Of a stretch of 64,000 bases of DNA, positions 34,297 to 42,981 are shown piece by piece. Where the stretch lies: assembly GCF_002920615.1 (NCBI RefSeq), contig NZ_PQSU01000002.1:248001-312000 (forward strand), given 5' to 3'. The notes under the pieces were generated by a model. That model had not been told where the DNA came from. It saw only the letters and a list, made by a program, of their open reading frames with translations, and did no database searches. The DNA comes from Streptomyces sp. Ru62. Its GTDB lineage: Bacteria > Actinomycetota > Actinomycetes > Streptomycetales > Streptomycetaceae. The translations under genes were made by a program, and so were the position numbers. Position 1 is the first letter of the stretch; each line of letters opens with the position of its first letter.

Positions 34297-36246
34297 TCAG
34301 CCGGTGAAGCCGGCCACGTTGTCCTTCGTGACCACCTTCACCGGCACCTTCACCGTCGGGTCCACCTTGTCGCCCCTGACCGCCTTGAGGGCGTTGTCCA
34401 CGGCGATCTTCCCCAGCTGCGAGGGCTGCTGGGCGACGGACGCGTACAGCGTGCCGTTCTTGACCGCGGTCAGGCCGTCCGGGGTGCCGTCGAAGCCGAC
34501 GACCTGCACGGACCTGCCGGCCTTGGAGCCGAGCGCCTTGATCGCGCCCAGGGCCATCTCGTCGTTGGCGGCGATGACGCCCTGCACGTCCGGGTGGGCC
34601 TGGAGCAGGTTCGACATCACGTCGAGGCCCTTGGTGCGGTCGAAGTCGGCGGGCTGCTGCGCGAGCACCTGGATGCCCGGGTAGGCCTTGAGGCCCTGGG
34701 CGAACCCGGCCGCCCGCTCCCGGGCCGCCGACGTGCCCGCCTGGCCCTGGAGGATGACGATCTTGCCCTTGCCGCCCAGCTTCTCGGCGATGGTCTTCGC
34801 GGCCAGCTCACCACCGGCCACGTTGTCGGAGGCGACCAGCGTGTCCACGGACGCGTGGTTGACACCGCGGTCCACGGCGATGACCGGGATCCTCGCCTTG
34901 TCGGCGGCCTTCACGGAGTTGCTCGCCGCGTCCGAGTCCACCGGGTTGACGATGATCGCGCCCAGGCCCGAACTGGTGAAGTTCTGGAGCTGGTTGGCCT
35001 GCTGCGAGGCGTCGTTCTGGGCGTCGGTGACGGTCAGGTCCACGCCCAGCTTCTTCGCCTCGGCCTGGGCACCCGACCGGATCTGCACGAAGAAGGGGTT
35101 GTTCAGCGTGGACAGGGACAGACCCATCTTCGGGGCCGTGGACGACGAGGAACCGCTGTGCAGGAAGGAGGTCGCGCCGACGATGGCCACGGTCACCACG
35201 GCGGCCAGCGCGTACGTCGCCGCCTGCTTGCCCTTCGGCCCGCCCGTGCCGGCGGCCACCGGGGTCGCCCCGGCCTTGCGGCGCACGGTGTCCAGCAGTA
35301 CCGCCAGCGCGATCACGACACCGATCACGACCTGCTGCCAGAACGCGGACACCGACAGCAGGTTCAGGCCGTTGCGGAGCACCGCCAGGATCAGCGCGCC
35401 GATCAGCGTGCCGGACGCCTTGCCGGTGCCACCCGCCAGCGAGGCGCCGCCGATGACGACCGCCGCGATGGCGTCCAGCTCGTAGCCGTCGGCGGCCTGC
35501 GGCTGCGCCGAGGAGAGCCGGGAGGCCAGCACGATGCCCGCCGCGGCGGCGAACAGCCCGGACAGGGCGTAGATCGCGAGCTTCTGCCGCTTCACCCGGA
35601 GACCGGACAGCCGCGCGGCCTCCTCGTTGCCGCCGATCGCGTACATGGACCGGCCGATGTACGTCCGCCCCAGCACGAACGCGGCGATCAGCCCCATCAC
35701 CACCATGACCAGCACCGGCACCGGCAGCCAGCCGCCGAGGGTGTCCCCGAGGTGGGAGACCGAGTCCGGGAAGGCGATGGGGGAGCCCTGCGAGATCACC
35801 AGGGCCAGACCGCGGCCCACCGACAGCATGGCCAGCGTCGCGATGAACGGCGGCAGCTTGCCGTAGGCGATGAGGAAACCGTTCACCAGACCGGCGACGA
35901 TGCCGGTGGCGACCGCCATCAGCACCGCGAGCACCACTGGCACCCCGTGGGAGGTGGCGCTCCAGGCCAGCACGGTCGCCGACAGCGCGGCCACCGAGCC
36001 GACCGACAGGTCGATGCCCGCCGAGACGATCACGAAGGTCACACCGAAGGCCAGGATCGCCGTCACGGCCGCCTGGACGCCGATGTTCAGCAGGTTGTCC
36101 GTCGTCAGGAAGTCGCCGGACAGCGCCGACAGGGCGATGACCAGGACGATCAGCGCGGTGAGCGCGCCGTTGTCGAGGAGCAGCCGGCGCAGGCCGCCCG
36201 GGGCGCCACTCGCGCCCGCCGGCCTCTTGAGCGTGTCAGTGGCCAC
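34297..36246 (-). CDS. rbsC: Fused ribose permease and substrate-binding protein (RbsC-RbsB)
   Basis: A 649-residue fusion. Residues about 20-330 are an RbsC permease with about 8-10 membrane helices (LLNIGVQAAVTAILAFGVTF, SAGIDLSVGSVAALSATVL, IGGASLAGGTGKASGTLIGA). After a short linker and a further hydrophobic segment (about 340-365), residues about 375-649 are an RbsB-type binding protein (KMGLSLSTLNNPFFVQIRSG, ANDEMALGAIKALGSKAG, VVGFDGTPDGLTAVKNGTL). The extra helix would tether the binding domain outside the membrane. GTG 36246 overlaps the end of rbsA by 11 bp. Separate rbsB is absent, so this fusion supplies both roles. Confidence 0.93.
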   Translation of the reverse strand: MATDTLKRPAGASGAPGGLRRLLLDNGALTALIVLVIALSALSGDFLTTDNLLNIGVQAAVTAILAFGVTFVIVSAGIDLSVGSVAALSATVLAWSATSHGVPVVLAVLMAVATGIVAGLVNGFLIAYGKLPPFIATLAMLSVGRGLALVISQGSPIAFPDSVSHLGDTLGGWLPVPVLVMVVMGLIAAFVLGRTYIGRSMYAIGGNEEAARLSGLRVKRQKLAIYALSGLFAAAAGIVLASRLSSAQPQAADGYELDAIAAVVIGGASLAGGTGKASGTLIGALILAVLRNGLNLLSVSAFWQQVVIGVVIALAVLLDTVRRKAGATPVAAGTGGPKGKQAATYALAAVVTVAIVGATSFLHSGSSSSTAPKMGLSLSTLNNPFFVQIRSGAQAEAKKLGVDLTVTDAQNDASQQANQLQNFTSSGLGAIIVNPVDSDAASNSVKAADKARIPVIAVDRGVNHASVDTLVASDNVAGGELAAKTIAEKLGGKGKIVILQGQAGTSAARERAAGFAQGLKAYPGIQVLAQQPADFDRTKGLDVMSNLLQAHPDVQGVIAANDEMALGAIKALGSKAGRSVQVVGFDGTPDGLTAVKNGTLYASVAQQPSQLGKIAVDNALKAVRGDKVDPTVKVPVKVVTKDNVAGFTG

Positions 36247-37792
36247 GGGGGGCCTCCTTGTCGGTGGTGGGGGTGGAGCCGGTGGCGGAGTCCGAGCCGG
36301 CGGTCGGGGTGGAGACGGCGAGCGCCATGACGGCGTCCTGGGTGGCCTCGTCGGCCGGGAGTTCACCGGCGATCCGGCCCTGGGCCATCACCAGCACCCG
36401 GTCGCTCATGCCGAGCACCTCCGGCAGATCGCTGGAGATCATCAGCACGGCGGCACCGGCGGCCGTCAGCTCGTTGATCAGCTGGTAGATCTCGACCTTG
36501 GCGCCGACGTCGATACCGCGCGTCGGCTCGTCCAGGATCAGCACCTTGGTGTCGGCCAGCAGCCACTTGCCGATGACGACCTTCTGCTGGTTGCCGCCGG
36601 ACAGCGTCCGCACGTGCTGCCCGAGGCCCGCCATGCGCACGCCCAGCTGCCCGGCGATCCGCTCGGCGGCGGAGTACTGCGCCTTGCGGTCCACCAGCCC
36701 GGCCCGGGTGGCCGACCGGAGGGTCACCAGTCCCAGGTTCTCCGCGACGGAGGCGTCCAGCACCAGCCCCTGCCCCTTGCGGTCCTCCGGCACCAGCCCG
36801 ATCCCGGCCGCCATCGCCGCGTTCACGTCGTGCCGCTTGAGCTCGGCACCGGAGACCCGCACGACCCCGTGGTCGTACGGATCGGCGCCGAACACCGCCC
36901 GGACGACCTCCGTACGGCCGGCCCCCACGAGCCCCGCGATACCGACGACCTCGCCGGCGTGCACCTCGAAGCTCACGTCGTGGAACACGCCGTCACGGCC
37001 CAGCCCCTCGACGGACAGCAGCGCGGCGCCCTTCTCCGGACGCCGGCGCGGGTACTGCTGCTCGATGGAGCGCCCCACCATCAGCCGTACGAGCTCGTCC
37101 TCGGGCGTGGCGGCGGGCACCTGCCCGACACTGCGCCCGTCCCGGATGACGGTCACCCGGTCCCCCAGGGCGGCGATCTCCTCCAGATGGTGGGTGATGA
37201 AGACGATCCCCACGCCGTCCTCGCGCAGCGACCGCACGATGGCGAAGAGCTTCTCCACCTCCTCCGAGGTGAGCACGGCGGTCGGCTCGTCCATGATGAG
37301 CACGCGCGCGTCCAGGCTGAGCGCCTTGGCGATCTCGACCATCTGGAGCCGCGCGATGCCGAGTTCCCGCACGCGGGCCCGGGGCGGGACATCGACCCCG
37401 ACCCGCTCCAGCAGCGTCGCGGCCTCCGCCTCCATCCGTTTCCGGTCGATCATCCCCAGCCGGCGCGGCTGCCGCCCCAGGAAGATGTTCTCGGCGACGG
37501 TGAGGTCCGGCACCAGATTGAACTCTTGGTAGATGGTGGCGATCCCGAGGCGCTCGGAGTCCTGCGCACCGTGGATGCGCACCTCCTCACCGCCTACGAG
37601 GATCCGGCCGGCATCGGGGGTGTAGGCACCGGAGAGCATCTTGATGAGGGTGCTCTTGCCGGCGCCGTTCTCACCGAGCAGTACATGGACCTCACCCCGG
37701 CGCAGGTCGAAGTCGACGCCGTCGAGCGCGACCACGCCGGGGAAGGTCTTGCGTATGCCCTCGATGCGCAGCAACTCGTCCGGGTTGCTCAC
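36236..37792 (-). CDS. rbsA: Ribose ABC transporter ATP-binding protein RbsA
   Basis: A 518-residue tandem-NBD sugar ATPase. NBD1 has [16 protein letters not shown], signature region [16 protein letters not shown] and [13 protein letters not shown]2 has [20 protein letters not shown] (the usual lax Walker A of the second domain), [15 protein letters not shown] and [15 protein letters not shown]. This is the standard CUT2-family arrangement that powers ribose uptake. ATG 37792 overlaps the rbsR stop by 4 bp, and the 3' end overlaps the permease fusion start, so the operon is tightly packed. Confidence 0.95.
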   Translation of the reverse strand: MSNPDELLRIEGIRKTFPGVVALDGVDFDLRRGEVHVLLGENGAGKSTLIKMLSGAYTPDAGRILVGGEEVRIHGAQDSERLGIATIYQEFNLVPDLTVAENIFLGRQPRRLGMIDRKRMEAEAATLLERVGVDVPPRARVRELGIARLQMVEIAKALSLDARVLIMDEPTAVLTSEEVEKLFAIVRSLREDGVGIVFITHHLEEIAALGDRVTVIRDGRSVGQVPAATPEDELVRLMVGRSIEQQYPRRRPEKGAALLSVEGLGRDGVFHDVSFEVHAGEVVGIAGLVGAGRTEVVRAVFGADPYDHGVVRVSGAELKRHDVNAAMAAGIGLVPEDRKGQGLVLDASVAENLGLVTLRSATRAGLVDRKAQYSAAERIAGQLGVRMAGLGQHVRTLSGGNQQKVVIGKWLLADTKVLILDEPTRGIDVGAKVEIYQLINELTAAGAAVLMISSDLPEVLGMSDRVLVMAQGRIAGELPADEATQDAVMALAVSTPTAGSDSATGSTPTTDKEAPRGH

Positions 37793-38847
37793 GACGTGCT
37801 CCTTTGCACTGGGGAGGGGGACTGCGTGGGGGGTGCGGGGGTCTGGGAGGGCACGAGCGCCTCTCCGCAGGAGCGGCGTACGACGAGCCGCGCGGGCAGG
37901 GTGACGGAACGCGGGGTGCGCCCCTCGATCCGGTCGACCAGGGCCCGTACGGCGGCCCGCCCCAGCTCACCGGTCGGCTGGGCGATGGCGGTGACCGGCG
38001 GATCGGTGTGCACGAACCACGGGATGTCGTCGAACGCGGCCAGCGCGATGTCGTCGGGCACGCGCAGCCCACGCGCGCGTACGGCGTCCAGGGCGCCGAG
38101 CGCCATCAGGTTGTCGGCGGCGAAGACGACCTCGGGCGGCTCCGGCAGATCGAGGAACCCTTCGGTGACCCGCCGTCCGCTCTCCGCCTGGAAGTCGCCC
38201 TGCCCGATGTAGACGTCCGGGAGCGGGAGCCCGTACTCGGCGAGCGCGGCCCGGAACGCCTCCACACGCTCACTGCCGGTGGTGGTGGCGGCGGGCCCGG
38301 CGATGATGGCGAGCCTGCGGTGCCCGAGCCGGCACAGATGGGCGACGAGGTCCCGTACGGCGGCCTGCCCGTCCGCGCGGACCACGGGAACGTCCACGCC
38401 GGGGATCCACCGGTCGACGAACACCATGGGCGTCCCCGCCCGGGCGGCGTCGAGCATGAGGGGCGAACCACCGTCGGTGGGGGAGACGAGCAGCCCGTCG
38501 ATCCGCCGGTCGAGCAGATTCCGTACGTGATGGTCCTGGAGCTCGGGCCGCTCGTCGGCGTTCCCGATGATCACGCTGTAGCCGAGCGCGCGGGCTTCTT
38601 CCTCGACGGAGCGGGCCAGCTCGGTGAAGTAGGGATTCAGCACGTCGCTGATGACCAGCCCGAGGGTATGGGTCTGATCCGTCCGGAGGGACCGGGCGAC
38701 GGCGTTGGGCCGGTACCCCAGGGCGTCCACGGCCCCCATCACCCGTGTCCGCGCGTCGGCGCTGACGGACGGATGCCCGTTCAGCACGCGCGACACGGTG
38801 GCCACGGACACACCCGCCGCAGCGGCCACGTCCTTGATGCTCGCCAT
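37789..38847 (-). CDS. rbsR: LacI-family ribose operon repressor RbsR
   Basis: A 352-residue repressor heading the ribose operon. DNA-binding part: SIKDVAAAAGVSVATVSRVL (residues 3-22) and a hinge VDALGYRPNAVARSL. Ligand part: LGLVISDVLNPYFTELARSV, DRRIDGLLVSPTDGG, LGHRRLAIIAGPAATTTGSE and VVFAADNLMALGALDAVR. ATG 38847 is preferred because the family always begins about 4 residues before the helix-turn-helix; a GTG at 38859 is possible. Two operator-like palindromes lie 27-75 bp upstream, pointing to autoregulation of the whole operon. Confidence 0.92.
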   Translation of the reverse strand: MASIKDVAAAAGVSVATVSRVLNGHPSVSADARTRVMGAVDALGYRPNAVARSLRTDQTHTLGLVISDVLNPYFTELARSVEEEARALGYSVIIGNADERPELQDHHVRNLLDRRIDGLLVSPTDGGSPLMLDAARAGTPMVFVDRWIPGVDVPVVRADGQAAVRDLVAHLCRLGHRRLAIIAGPAATTTGSERVEAFRAALAEYGLPLPDVYIGQGDFQAESGRRVTEGFLDLPEPPEVVFAADNLMALGALDAVRARGLRVPDDIALAAFDDIPWFVHTDPPVTAIAQPTGELGRAAVRALVDRIEGRTPRSVTLPARLVVRRSCGEALVPSQTPAPPTQSPSPVQRSTS

Positions 38848-38874
38848 CGCCGGCCCCACCTCCTCGTGGGTTCA

Positions 38875-38921
38875 TGGAATCGATTACATCCCTGCTGTAG
38901 GGAGGATTGGAATCGATTACA
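38875..38921. promoter_or_regulatory. Twin RbsR operators
   Basis: TGGAATCGATTACA occurs at 38875-38888 and again at 38908-38921, spacing 33 bp (about three helical turns). Each has the palindromic LacI core AATCGATT and, read outward, near GTAATCGATTAC symmetry. Placement upstream of rbsR suggests cooperative repression. Confidence 0.75.
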
Positions 38922-39048
38922 CGAGCCGGAGGCAAGGGGCCAAGGGCGGCCGAGACCCAATCGTGACCGGGGGCGGGCGAGGGGGGGGTGGCCGCCCCGG
39001 GGCCGGGCGGGCCGGCGGCAGCGGAACGGACGATCAGACCGGAAGGGC

Positions 39049-39091
39049 TTTCAGAATACAACCCACTCGACTCACAAGCTGGATTCTGAAA
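39049..39091. repeat. Inverted repeat in an AT-rich pocket
   Basis: TTTCAGAAT (39049-39057) and ATTCTGAAA (39083-39091) are perfect inverted arms 25 bases apart. The block 39061-39120 is only about 43% G+C, far below the rest of the window. It may be an operator, a hairpin or part of an acquired segment. Confidence 0.5.
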
Positions 39092-39194
39092 AGCGAATGA
39101 CACAAATGAAAAAACGCACTTACAACGTTTCCCTCGCGCCATGTTCACTCATTTGCCGCGCATCTGGAGGAGAGGAGGCGGCGTTAGCTCGAAT

Positions 39195-39476
39195 ATGACG
39201 ACAGCAAGGTTCCATGGCTTGCCTCGCCGCGACGCGCGGAAAGACGGTCTGTCTGCGAGTCGTGTGGCGACGGTGGCAAAGTATATTTACACACCTGGTG
39301 TTGCACGCTCGCTGGAGGCGCGTGGCACCTTGCGCGGGGACGGCGTACGCGTCGAACCCCAGGCCACCGAGTCGCTGCTCCGTGAATTCCTCACCCTATT
39401 GGAAGCGGTGCAGGAGGAACTTAATCAACGGTGGACCGACCAGGCAAACTCTGACTGTCGCGCGGATCGTGTGTGA
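39195..39476 (+). CDS. Small hypothetical protein, uncertain
   Basis: A possible protein of about 93 residues (frame opens at 39141; the ATG at 39195 or a GTG further in may be the start). The last 55 residues have good coding character and a helical look (TESLLREFLTLLEAVQEELN), whereas the N-terminal part crosses the AT-rich pocket and has atypical codons such as TAT-ATT-TAC-ACA. No family is recognised. The DUF2637 gene starts 15 bp downstream, so the pair may be co-transcribed. It could also be a partial or decaying gene. Confidence 0.4.
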   Translation: MTTARFHGLPRRDARKDGLSASRVATVAKYIYTPGVARSLEARGTLRGDGVRVEPQATESLLREFLTLLEAVQEELNQRWTDQANSDCRADRV

Positions 39477-39491
39477 CGGGGGCGGATCTCC

Positions 39492-40265
39492 ATGAATCAC
39501 GACTATGCGGGTTCCTCCTTCGGCCGGCGTGAACGGTACGCGGACACGCCCCCTTACACGGTGGGTACCGTCTGGCACAGCAGCCCCGTCGACGCCTTGG
39601 ACTCATCTCCCCTGGTGCCCCCCGACTCGGGCTGGGACCCGGCCGAGGAACTCGCCTACCTCCTGCAGGAGGCCATCCCGGCCGAGCAGCCGGCCGTGGT
39701 CCCGCCTCCGCGCAACGAGGCGTCATCCCCCGTCGACTACGCCGACCCGATGGAGAACCTGGCCCGGATCACCGCGCAACTGCCGCCCATCCGACGCCCC
39801 TCCGCCGGGGCCGCACACCGCAAGAGCCGGGTGCGGAAAATCCGAGTCAAATGGTTGCAGACCAGCAGCTTCGTGATCGCCGCATTCGTTTCCGTCATCG
39901 CTGCGATGGTCAGCGTGTTCGGCGGAATGGCGGCCTACGGGCCACTGCGGAACATCACGTCGGGCACGAGCAGCGAGATGATCGCCTGGTGGCCCATTCT
40001 CGTGTACGGCCCCTGGATGGTGGCTTCCCTCTCCGTCCTGCGAAGCGCCTTGCATCAGCGCCGGGCCCTGCACTCGTGGTTCATCGTCCTGCTGTTCTCA
40101 TCCGTAGCGATGATGCTGTGCGTGGCCCAGGCCGACCGAACGATCACGGGTATCGCCGGCGCCGCCCTCCCCGCGTGCGCGTCCCTGGCATGCTTCCAGC
40201 AACTGGTCCGCCAAATCACCTTGACGCTTCCCCCACGCCAGGACAAGCCCCGCCACCGCCGCTAG
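39492..40265 (+). CDS. DUF2637-like membrane protein
   Basis: A 257-residue protein. Residues 1-115 are hydrophilic and Pro-rich. Then come a basic patch (RKSRVRKIRVKW) and four hydrophobic helices at about 124-148, 160-180, 197-214 and 220-238 (SFVIAAFVSVIAAMVSVFGG, MIAWWPILVYGPWMVASLS, SWFIVLLFSSVAMMLCVAQ). This topology fits DUF2637/Spd-like proteins of actinomycetes, found on chromosomes and in plasmid-derived elements. Its role is unknown. The ATG at 39492 has a weak GGGGCGGA site. The preceding DNA is AT-rich, suggesting a locally acquired segment, but the gene itself has normal codon use. Confidence 0.75.
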   Translation: MNHDYAGSSFGRRERYADTPPYTVGTVWHSSPVDALDSSPLVPPDSGWDPAEELAYLLQEAIPAEQPAVVPPPRNEASSPVDYADPMENLARITAQLPPIRRPSAGAAHRKSRVRKIRVKWLQTSSFVIAAFVSVIAAMVSVFGGMAAYGPLRNITSGTSSEMIAWWPILVYGPWMVASLSVLRSALHQRRALHSWFIVLLFSSVAMMLCVAQADRTITGIAGAALPACASLACFQQLVRQITLTLPPRQDKPRHRR

Positions 40266-40785
40266 CCCCACCCGCCGTGGCTCCCCCCTGAGAATTGACA
40301 GGCAGATCTGTTCCACCCCCGACCCACCCCACCTGCGCCTTACCCCCACCCCCTGGCACAGATCTGCCAATCTCCCGCTTCCACCCCCACCGCCCCGCTC
40401 GCGCACCCCCCCCACCGGCCGTTCGCCGCCAAGCCGGCCCGGCGTGCCGGCGAGACGCGCCCGCGCCCCCCTCCGACGCTGTGTACCCAACCAACCCGAG
40501 GGCCCGTCGCCGCTGGGCCACCGCTGTGCCGGGCCGCTCGCTCGCTTCTCCTCCGGGCTGGAGCGGGCCGGGTCAAGGGTGGGCCGGAGGCCCATCGCCG
40601 AAGGCGACGCGCAGCGCCCTTGACGCGGGTCGCGGAAGCCCGACACTGGCCCAGAAGCGAGCGGCCCAACGGCTACCTGCTCACTCCCTCGTGAACAGCT
40701 CCGTGGCCTCCACCGCGTGCACGGCTCGCTGGGCCCAGCTCCTTCCGGGAGATCTGGCGCAGCGCCTCGTGCGACGAGCCGACCG
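40266..40785. other. Gene-free stretch with inverted repeat and C-rich strand
   Basis: GGCAGATCTG (40301-40310) and CAGATCTGCC (40359-40368) are perfect inverted arms, flanked by ATTGACA and CAAT. Bases 40311-40440 are strikingly C-rich on the plus strand (many CCCC and CCACC runs). Minus-strand open frames exist but are Gly/Arg-rich and lack start signals. I suspect a dispersed repeat or a non-coding element, not a gene. Confidence 0.45.
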
Positions 40786-41196
40786 TCACGCCACCTCCAG
40801 CTCGCACCACACGTACTTGCCCCGGTCGCCGAACCTGGCCGACGGCTGCCACCCCCAGTACTCCGCGCAGGCCTTCACCAGCCCCAGCCCCCGCCCCGCC
40901 TCCCGCTCCAACGCCCGCTCCAACGGCACCGGCGGCTCGGGCGGCGCCGGGTCCGTGTCCCACGCCCCGATCCACACCAGGCCCTCCGGGGAGCGGCGCA
41001 CCCTCAGCGCCGCCGGCCCCTTCGTGTGCCGCACCGCGTTCGACACCAGCTCCGTCGCCAGTAGTTCAGCGGTGTCGAGCAGCCCCGCCAGCCCGTGCAA
41101 CGTCAGGATCACGCGCAGGGTCCGACGGCAGACGGTCACGGCTCTGGGGTCGTTGGGGATGTAGAGCGTGTAGTCCCAGGGTTCGTTCTCGGGCAT
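40786..41196 (-). CDS. ATP-binding regulator (HATPase_c, anti-sigma-like)
   Basis: A 136-residue single-domain GHKL ATPase of the RsbW/SpoIIAB-like type. N box: AELLATELVSNAVRHTKGPA; G1-like: WIGAWDTDPAPPEPP; G2: EREAGRGLGLVKACAEYWGW. Such proteins are abundant in Streptomyces beside an XRE-DUF5753 regulator and a DUF397 protein. They are thought to act as kinases or sequestering partners in regulatory switches. Here it is divergent from those two genes (about 200 bp between the starts), completing the usual trio. ATG 41196. Confidence 0.9.
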   Translation of the reverse strand: MPENEPWDYTLYIPNDPRAVTVCRRTLRVILTLHGLAGLLDTAELLATELVSNAVRHTKGPAALRVRRSPEGLVWIGAWDTDPAPPEPPVPLERALEREAGRGLGLVKACAEYWGWQPSARFGDRGKYVWCELEVA

Positions 41197-41323
41197 GACT
41201 CAGCGCCTCCGGTCAGTGGGTGGGGTTTCCACGCGCGGTGGCATTGCCGCAGCCGCCATGGCAGGACGGCGCGGTGCGCTTCCGCAGCGTGTGCGATGCG
41301 TCACCGACCGTAGGGCTAACTGT

Positions 41324-41352
41324 TTAACTGGCGCAACTGGATCGCGTAGTGT
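41324..41352 (+). promoter_or_regulatory. Promoter upstream of the XRE gene
   Basis: TTAACT (41324-41329), 17-base spacer, TAGTGT (41347-41352), about 46 bases before the ATG. Three AACTG units (41316, 41326, 41335) overlap the -35 and spacer and may be a binding site for the XRE protein. Confidence 0.5.
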
Positions 41353-41398
41353 GACGCCCGAACGAGTAACGCCCACGGGCGTGTTGGGAGGTCCGGCG

Positions 41399-42250
41399 AT
41401 GGCGTTGAGGAGCGAGCCGACAGCACGTCAGCTGCGTCTGGCGGTCGAGCTGCGCAGGCTCCGTGATGCAGCAGGCCTGACGGCCCGGGAGGCGGCGGCG
41501 CTGCTCGGGGTGACCGCTCCGGCCATCAGCCAGATCGAGTCCGGCCTCGCGGGTGTGAGCGAGAAGCGGTTGCGCCTCCTCGCGTCCCATTACGCCTGCA
41601 CGGACGAGGAGTTCATCGATGCCCTGGTCACGATGGCGACCGACCGGACTCGCGGCTGGTGGGAGGAGTACCGGGGGCTGCTTCCAACGCCGTTCCTGAA
41701 CCTGTCGGAGCTGGACCACCACTCCCGATTTCAGTACAACGTGGCCATCGTGTTCGTACCGGGTCTGCTGCAGACAGCGGACTACGCTCGCGCTGTCTAC
41801 GCCACCAGAGTCCCCGAACTCACCGAGGAAGAGCTGGAACTGCGTGTGCGCCACCGCTTGGCGCGCCGCGTGATCTTCGAGGGTCCTTCGCCCACCCCTT
41901 TCGATGCGGTGATCCACGAGGCAGCGCTGCGGACCATGGTCGGCACCCGGACCGCAGCACGAGCACAGCTCGCCCACATCCTGGAACTTTCCGAAGCGGA
42001 TCACATCACCGTGCGGGTCATCCCGTTCGATCGGGAGGGTTTCTCCGGTGGCAGCAGTTCGATGGCTTACCTCGGCGGCAGTGTGACCAAGCTGGACACG
42101 GTGATCCGTGACGGTCCCACCGGCGCGCTGTACATCGACGCCGAGGACCAACTGGCCACGTACCGCGCGCGGTTCCACCACGTAAGAGCGATGGCGTTGG
42201 AGCCCGGACACTCGCGTGATTTCATCCAGCGGCTGGCGAAAGAACTGTGA
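41399..42250 (+). CDS. XRE-family regulator with DUF5753
   Basis: A 283-residue regulator. N-terminal helix-turn-helix: GLTAREAAALLGVTAPAISQ then IESGLAGVSEKRLRLLASHY (about residues 30-70). The rest is DUF5753: RTRGWWEEYRGLLPTPFLNL, IVFVPGLLQTADYARAVYAT, FDAVIHEAALRTMVG and the end RFHHVRAMALEPGHSRDFI. These proteins pair with DUF397 partners to control development or antibiotic production in Streptomyces. The ATG has GGGAGG upstream. The DUF397 gene overlaps or abuts the stop codon, a typical coupled pair. Confidence 0.92.
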   Translation: MALRSEPTARQLRLAVELRRLRDAAGLTAREAAALLGVTAPAISQIESGLAGVSEKRLRLLASHYACTDEEFIDALVTMATDRTRGWWEEYRGLLPTPFLNLSELDHHSRFQYNVAIVFVPGLLQTADYARAVYATRVPELTEEELELRVRHRLARRVIFEGPSPTPFDAVIHEAALRTMVGTRTAARAQLAHILELSEADHITVRVIPFDREGFSGGSSSMAYLGGSVTKLDTVIRDGPTGALYIDAEDQLATYRARFHHVRAMALEPGHSRDFIQRLAKEL

Positions 42251-42258
42251 GGCACAGC

Positions 42259-42477
42259 ATGACCGCCCCGAGTAACTGGCGAAAGTCGTCCTACTCCGGA
42301 GACGGCGAGGGCGACGACTGCGTAGAGATCGCCCCCACCCCCACCCACACCTCCATCCGCGACTCCAAGAACCCCACCGGGGCCATCCTCACCTTCCCCG
42401 CCCCCACCTTCGCCACCTTCCTCGAAGCCCTGAAGACACACCAGGACCCTCACCGCCACCACCACCCCCACCCCTAG
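42259..42477 (+). CDS. DUF397 protein
   Basis: A 72-residue member of DUF397: NWRKSSYSGDGEGDDCVEIA at the N-terminus, then SIRDSKNPTGAILTFPAPTF. The C-terminal 14 residues are His/Pro-rich (HQDPHRHHHPHP), an uncommon tail for this family. I prefer ATG 42259 with GTGAGG 6 bases upstream; GTG 42247, overlapping the XRE stop, is the alternative. It likely binds the neighbouring XRE-DUF5753 regulator and modulates it, as known for similar pairs. Confidence 0.9.
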   Translation: MTAPSNWRKSSYSGDGEGDDCVEIAPTPTHTSIRDSKNPTGAILTFPAPTFATFLEALKTHQDPHRHHHPHP

Positions 42478-42600
42478 GACCCAAAACCCTTCGCACCCGC
42501 TCCCCCCGCCCGGTACGGTCTCGACGTGTTCCCGCCGCGCGGAGCCCCGCCGGTCCGCGTGGCCGCACCGGCCGTCCCACGCTGAGAGCAGGTTCCGTCC

Positions 42601-42981
42601 ATGGCATGTCGTATCGGTGAGCTCGTGCTCGGTTGCCGCGAACCCGAGGTGCTGGCGCGGTTCTGGTGCGAGGTCCTGGACTTCGTGGTGCTGGGGCGGG
42701 AAGAGGACGGCAGTATCGAGATCGGGCCGCGGGAAGGGTTCGGCGGCGCGCAGCCGACGCTCTTCCTCAGCCGCAGGGCCGAGCCGGAGCCGGGGAAGTC
42801 GCGGTTGCACATCGACGTCAACGCCACCGACCGCGATCAGGACGCCGAGCTCGAACGCCTCTTGAAGCTCGGGGCGCGCCCGGCCGACGTCGGTCAGACC
42901 GGCGAGGAGTCCTGGCACGTTCTGGCCGACCCCGAGGGCAATGAGTTCTGCCTGCTCAAGGCCCGCCTCAACCCCCTCTGA
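42601..42981 (+). CDS. VOC/glyoxalase-like protein
   Basis: A 126-residue single-module VOC fold protein: RIGELVLGCREPEVLARFWC at the N-terminus, EVLDFVVLGREEDGSIEIGP, LHIDVNATDRDQDAELERLL, and the end WHVLADPEGNEFCLLKARL. Dimers of this fold bind metal or small ligands, acting as dioxygenases, lyases or antibiotic-binding proteins; the function here is unknown. ATG at 42601. Its last 14 bp overlap the end of the convergent 746-residue gene. Confidence 0.88.
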   Translation: MACRIGELVLGCREPEVLARFWCEVLDFVVLGREEDGSIEIGPREGFGGAQPTLFLSRRAEPEPGKSRLHIDVNATDRDQDAELERLLKLGARPADVGQTGEESWHVLADPEGNEFCLLKARLNPL

